Shown here: in pieces, positions 60,936 to 64,000 of the stretch
Layout: every line of letters begins with the position of its first letter
Position numbering within the stretch: the first letter of the stretch is position 1
DNA from: Desulfovibrionaceae bacterium
GTDB lineage: Bacteria > Desulfobacterota > Desulfovibrionia > Desulfovibrionales > Desulfovibrionaceae
Assembly (NCBI GenBank): GCA_015709205.1
Contig: JACCQO010000005.1
Span: 114,946-178,945, forward strand
Length of the DNA: 64,000 nucleotides
Direction: 5' to 3'
Program-made: the position numbers and the translations under genes
Notes under the pieces: generated by a model
Seen by the model: the letters and a program-made list of their open reading frames with translations, nothing else
The model's database searches: none
What the model was told of the DNA's origin: nothing

Positions 60936-61376
60936 ATGAGCACCGTGATCATCGGATCGGACCATGCCGGGTTCGCTCTCAAGGAATACCTGAAGGATCA
61001 TCTCGCGGCCAAGGGGTACGAGGTCGAGGACATGGGCACCGACTCCACCGCGAGCTGCGACTACCCCGAGTACGCCTACAAGGTCTGCGAGCGCGCGCTC
61101 GTGACCGGCTCGCTCGGCGTGCTGATCTGCGGCACGGGCGTGGGCATGTCCATGAGCGCCAACCGCGTGGCGGGCATCCGCGCCGCGCTGTGCACCAACG
61201 AGTACTTGGCGCGCATGACCCGCAAGCACAACAACGCCAATATTCTCTGCCTGGGCGAGCGCGTGCTCGGCCAGGGCGCGGCCGCGGCCATCGCGGACGT
61301 ATTTCTGGAGACCGCCTTCGAGGGCGGCCGCCATCAGCGGCGCATCGACCTCATGGATTCGGTCTGCGGCCGGTAA
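60936..61376 (+). CDS. rpiB: Ribose-5-phosphate isomerase B
   Basis: A 146-residue RpiB that interconverts ribulose- and ribose-5-phosphate in the non-oxidative pentose phosphate pathway. IGSDHAGFALK at the start, the substrate/proton-transfer region GVLICGTGVGMSMSANRVAGI and HNNANILCLGERV are canonical. AAGGAAGG precedes the ATG. It lies 50 bp before glpX, grouping two sugar-phosphate enzymes for gluconeogenic or pentose supply. Confidence 0.95.
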   Translation: MSTVIIGSDHAGFALKEYLKDHLAAKGYEVEDMGTDSTASCDYPEYAYKVCERALVTGSLGVLICGTGVGMSMSANRVAGIRAALCTNEYLARMTRKHNNANILCLGERVLGQGAAAAIADVFLETAFEGGRHQRRIDLMDSVCGR

Positions 61377-61426
61377 AAGACGCGATCGGGCCCAGGCCCG
61401 ACCCATAGACGCACAAGGAGGCTCCA

Positions 61427-62410
61427 ATGGAAGCGCCGGAACGCAATCTGGCTCTTGATCTCGCCCGGGTGACCGAGTCCGCGGCCCTGTCCGCCGGCCG
61501 CTGGCTGGGCAAGGGCAACAAGAACGCCGGCGACCAGGCCGCCGTCGATGCCATGCGCCTGTCGTTCAACACGTTGAACATCAAGGGCAGGGTGATCATC
61601 GGCGAGGGCGAAAAGGACGAGGCGCCCATGCTCTACAACGGCGAGGAAGTGGGCGCGGGCCGCGGCGTGGCCGTGGACGTGGCCGTGGACCCCGTGGAGG
61701 GCACCAACCTGCTGGCCTACGGCCGCCCCAACGCCATTTCCGTCGTCGGCATCGCGCCCGCCGGGGCCATGTTCAACCCCGGGCCCAGCTTCTACATGAA
61801 GAAGCTCGTGGTCGATCACCGCGCCAAGAACGTGGTGGACCTGGACGCGCCCGTGGTGGACAACCTGCGCAAGATCGCCCGCGCCCTGGAAAAGGATGTG
61901 GACGACTTGGTCGTCTTCGTGCTCGACAAGCCGCGCCACAAGGAGCTCATCACCGAGATCCGCAGCGCGGGCGCGCGCATCCAGCTGCACACCGACGGCG
62001 ACGTGGCCGGCTCGCTCATGGCCGTGGACCCGCACTGCGATGTGGACGTGATGATGGGCACCGGCGGCACGCCCGAGGGCGTGCTTTCGGCCTGCGCCAT
62101 CCGGGGCATCGGCGGCCAGATCTTCGCCCGCCTGGACCCCCAGTCCGAACTGGAGCGCAACCGCATCCTGGAGGCCGGCGTGGACCCGCACGAGGTGCTC
62201 ACCGTGGAATCCCTGGTGCGCGACCAGGACGTGTTCTTCGCGGCCACGGGCCTTTCCGGCGGCACCTTCCTGCCCGGGGTCAAGTACACCGGCCACGGGG
62301 CCATCACCCACTCCCTGGTCATCCGCGGCAAAACCGGCACCGTGCGCTACATCGAGTCCCACCACAATTGGGACTACCTCATGAAGTTCAGCGCCCTGCA
62401 GTACGACTAG
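61427..62410 (+). CDS. glpX: Class II fructose-1,6-bisphosphatase GlpX
   Basis: A 327-residue class II FBPase of gluconeogenesis. The metal and substrate motifs IIGEGEKDEAPMLYNGE, VAVDPVEGTNLLAYG and MGTGGTPEGVLSACAIR are present and the length is standard. AAGGAGG lies 7 bases upstream of the ATG. It is co-directional with rpiB and followed by a strong terminator, so rpiB-glpX likely form a short operon. Confidence 0.95.
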   Translation: MEAPERNLALDLARVTESAALSAGRWLGKGNKNAGDQAAVDAMRLSFNTLNIKGRVIIGEGEKDEAPMLYNGEEVGAGRGVAVDVAVDPVEGTNLLAYGRPNAISVVGIAPAGAMFNPGPSFYMKKLVVDHRAKNVVDLDAPVVDNLRKIARALEKDVDDLVVFVLDKPRHKELITEIRSAGARIQLHTDGDVAGSLMAVDPHCDVDVMMGTGGTPEGVLSACAIRGIGGQIFARLDPQSELERNRILEAGVDPHEVLTVESLVRDQDVFFAATGLSGGTFLPGVKYTGHGAITHSLVIRGKTGTVRYIESHHNWDYLMKFSALQYD

Positions 62411-62470
62411 GCTGCGCACCGCTCGGCCGCGCCGTGCACCGAGCGCGCGCCGCCGTCTCCGCGACCATCC

Positions 62471-62500
62471 GCCGCGCCCCCATGGGGCGCGGCTTTTTTT
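62471..62500 (+). terminator. Rho-independent terminator after glpX
   Basis: A 10-bp GC stem (62471-62480 with 62484-62493) around loop CAT is followed by seven T (62494-62500). It is the clearest intrinsic terminator of the window. Confidence 0.93.
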
Positions 62501-62710
62501 CGGCCCGGTCGGGGCGCGGTCAAGGCGCGGTCACGGCCGTGTGCGCAACGTGTGCGCGGACGGTGCGCCGGATGTGCCGGGACGGTGCGTGGCCTGTTCC
62601 TTCGCTGTTCCTTTCCTTTTCAATATGTTGAAGGGAAAGGATTTTCTCTGAGCCTCCCGCGCCACCGCGCCGCGCTGGACGCGGTGCGGCCTTGCCCGTA
62701 GGATGCGGCC

Positions 62711-63712
62711 ATGCCGTATTCCGATTCCGACGCGCCGGCTTCGGCCCCTGCCGGGGTCCCCCGGCAGGTCTCCCCGCAAGCTCCGCCGCCGCCTTCCCCC
62801 ATGCCCGGGCCCATGGCGCGCGTCCTGGACGGGCTGGTGCGGCCCTCCACGCGCGCCTGGCTGCGGGAGTGGCGCGCGCGGCCCGGAGCGCGGCTGGCCG
62901 AGTTCGTGCACGGCTACGTCTATGCGCGCTGGCCCTACCTCTACATCGGCACGGCCACGGGCCGCCATCCGCTGGCGCGCCTGGCCTTTCCCCTGGCCCG
63001 GCTCCTCGCGCGCCTGGCCCCGCCGCCCAGGCCCGGCGCGCCCACCTTCGCGGACACCTACCACGGCAAGGTCGTGCCCCTGGACACGGCGCGTAGGCTC
63101 CTGCGCGTGGAGCGCGAAATCCCGCTCACGGACCTGGAGCAGGTCGTGCCCTACACCCTGGCGCGCGAGATCGTGCTCAAGCGGCCCCTGGCCATCGCGG
63201 TGCTGGAGTGCCCGTGCCGTTCGGTGGCCGAGAACCCCTGCCTGCCTCTGGATGTCTGCCTCATCGTGGGCGAGCCCTTCGTCTCCTTCATCGTGGAGCA
63301 CCACAAGGGGCGCTCCCGGCGCATCGGCGTGGACGAGGCCGTGGAGATCATCGAGCAGGCCCACGCGCGCGGCCACGTGCAGCATGCCTTTTTCAAGGAC
63401 GCCATGCTCGGGCGGTTCTACGCCATCTGCAACTGCTGCTCCTGCTGCTGCGGGGCCATGCGCGCCTATCGCGCGGGCATCCCCATGCTCTGCGCCTCGG
63501 GCTACCGCACCGAGCTGGACCCGGATCTGTGCAAGGGCTGCGGCCTGTGCGCCAAGAAGTGTCAGTTCAAGGCCCTGACCCTGCTTTCCAGCGGCCGGGT
63601 GCGCGTGCGCGACAAGCGCTGCATGGGCTGCGGCGTGTGCGTGGACGTCTGTCCCACGGGTGCGCTGCGCCTGGTCCGCGATCCCGCCAAGGGCGAGCCC
63701 CTGGAAGTCTGA
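62711..63712 (+). CDS. Multi-cysteine 4Fe-4S protein
   Basis: A 333-residue iron-sulphur protein. A Pro-rich leader and basic helical region (~1-120) precede a central domain with ECPCRSVAENPC (C167, C169) and PLDVC. A very Cys-rich CNCCSCCCGAM (C240-C247) follows, then two ferredoxin-type 4Fe-4S motifs, CKGCGLCAKKC (from C274) and CMGCGVCVDVC (from C304). This arrangement occurs in uncharacterised anaerobe ferredoxin-like proteins, and the central cysteines may bind a further cluster. GTAGGA lies 7 bases before the ATG. It is alone after the glpX terminator. The electron partner is unknown. Confidence 0.82.
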   Translation: MPYSDSDAPASAPAGVPRQVSPQAPPPPSPMPGPMARVLDGLVRPSTRAWLREWRARPGARLAEFVHGYVYARWPYLYIGTATGRHPLARLAFPLARLLARLAPPPRPGAPTFADTYHGKVVPLDTARRLLRVEREIPLTDLEQVVPYTLAREIVLKRPLAIAVLECPCRSVAENPCLPLDVCLIVGEPFVSFIVEHHKGRSRRIGVDEAVEIIEQAHARGHVQHAFFKDAMLGRFYAICNCCSCCCGAMRAYRAGIPMLCASGYRTELDPDLCKGCGLCAKKCQFKALTLLSSGRVRVRDKRCMGCGVCVDVCPTGALRLVRDPAKGEPLEV

Positions 63713-64000
63713 GCCGCACCGTTTTCCGGATTTCGCTGGAGGCGTGGAGGCGGTCACCGCTCCGGGCCGGGAATTTTTATTTGGTCGGCCTGCTAAGGCA
63801 CGACAAGCCGCGCGCCACATCCTTCCCCCCCAGGGCCGCATGCGGCGCAGCCGCCAGGCCCGGCGCGCTCGCTCCGCCCCCATCCTTCCCGCTCGTCCTG
63901 CGCCCGAACACCCCCGTCCGGCGTCCACGCGCTCTCAACAGTCATCCCCTTCCTCATCCAATCAGCAGTTTTTGGGGGAGAGGTGGGGTGGAGGGGGGCC
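63713..64000. other. Non-coding end of the window
   Basis: No convincing gene, hairpin or RNA was seen. It contains a short AT-rich stretch (AATTTTTATTTGG near 63772) and a purine-rich, low-complexity end (GGGGGAGAGGTGGGGTGGAG). A promoter for a gene beyond the window cannot be excluded. Confidence 0.4.

Noticed and set aside
1-64000. tRNA, rRNA, CRISPR arrays, insertion sequences or prophage genes
   Set aside because: No cloverleaf-like tRNA sequences, spaced direct repeats, transposase or phage domains were seen on reading both strands.

Overview
This 64 kb window is one high-GC bacterial chromosome segment, densely coded on both strands. The gene content fits an anaerobic deltaproteobacterium of the Desulfovibrionaceae type. 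Supporting it are two 2-oxoacid:ferredoxin oxidoreductase loci, a short MetH without the reactivation domain, LUD, DsrE and 4Fe-4S proteins, an H-NOX chemoreceptor and an STT3/PglB-type oligosaccharyltransferase. No rRNA, tRNA, CRISPR array, insertion sequence or prophage was recognised. The organism call is inferred from gene families, not from a marker gene.

Layout. (1) 1-17.6 kb: a type II secretion system in two blocks. gspC (partial), D, E and F lie at 1-5.5 kb and gspG-H-I-J-K-L-M-N at 12.3-17.6 kb. Between them sit an STT3-family oligosaccharyltransferase, a reverse-strand two-component pair whose regulator ends in a RelE/ParE-like domain, a CPBP intramembrane protease and a propeller-like lipoprotein. 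(2) 17.7-21.4 kb: rlmH, a tsaC/Sua5 gene, an AT-rich island with a strong hairpin, a GT9 glycosyltransferase and a Nudix hydrolase. (3) 21.5-30.3 kb: a co-directional run of Na/Pi cotransporter, pdxA, hydantoinase/oxoprolinase, HDAC-like deacylase with an extra zinc-ribbon tail, LUD protein and a fused succinyl-CoA-ligase-like enzyme. (4) 30.4-38.9 kb: a four-subunit KOR operon (minus), a PAPS-reductase-like protein, a small zinc ribbon, ferritin, a second two-subunit KOR (plus) and a DsrE-like protein. (5) 39-48.8 kb: a minus-strand chemosensory operon with an MCP carrying a C-terminal H-NOX domain, a soluble receptor, cheY, cheA, cheR, cheB and a STAS-like protein. (6) 49-57.2 kb: radA, a zinc-finger/DUF3426 protein, hpt, a GNAT acetyltransferase, a TlpA-like thioredoxin and metH on the minus strand, divergent from an rpoH-like sigma factor. 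(7) 57.3-63.7 kb: a TPR lipoprotein, a second lipoprotein, a small coiled-coil protein, rpiB, glpX and a multi-cysteine ferredoxin-like protein.

How the parts may work together. The T2SS could export proteins glycosylated by the embedded oligosaccharyltransferase. KOR plus the fused ADP-forming ligase would link 2-oxoacid oxidation to ferredoxin reduction and substrate-level phosphorylation. The H-NOX receptor suggests that the chemosensory operon responds to O2 or NO. The least-described elements are the receiver-RelE-like regulator, the oxoprolinase/HDAC-ribbon/LUD/ligase cassette and the AT-rich hairpin island. These links are inferences from gene order and motifs.
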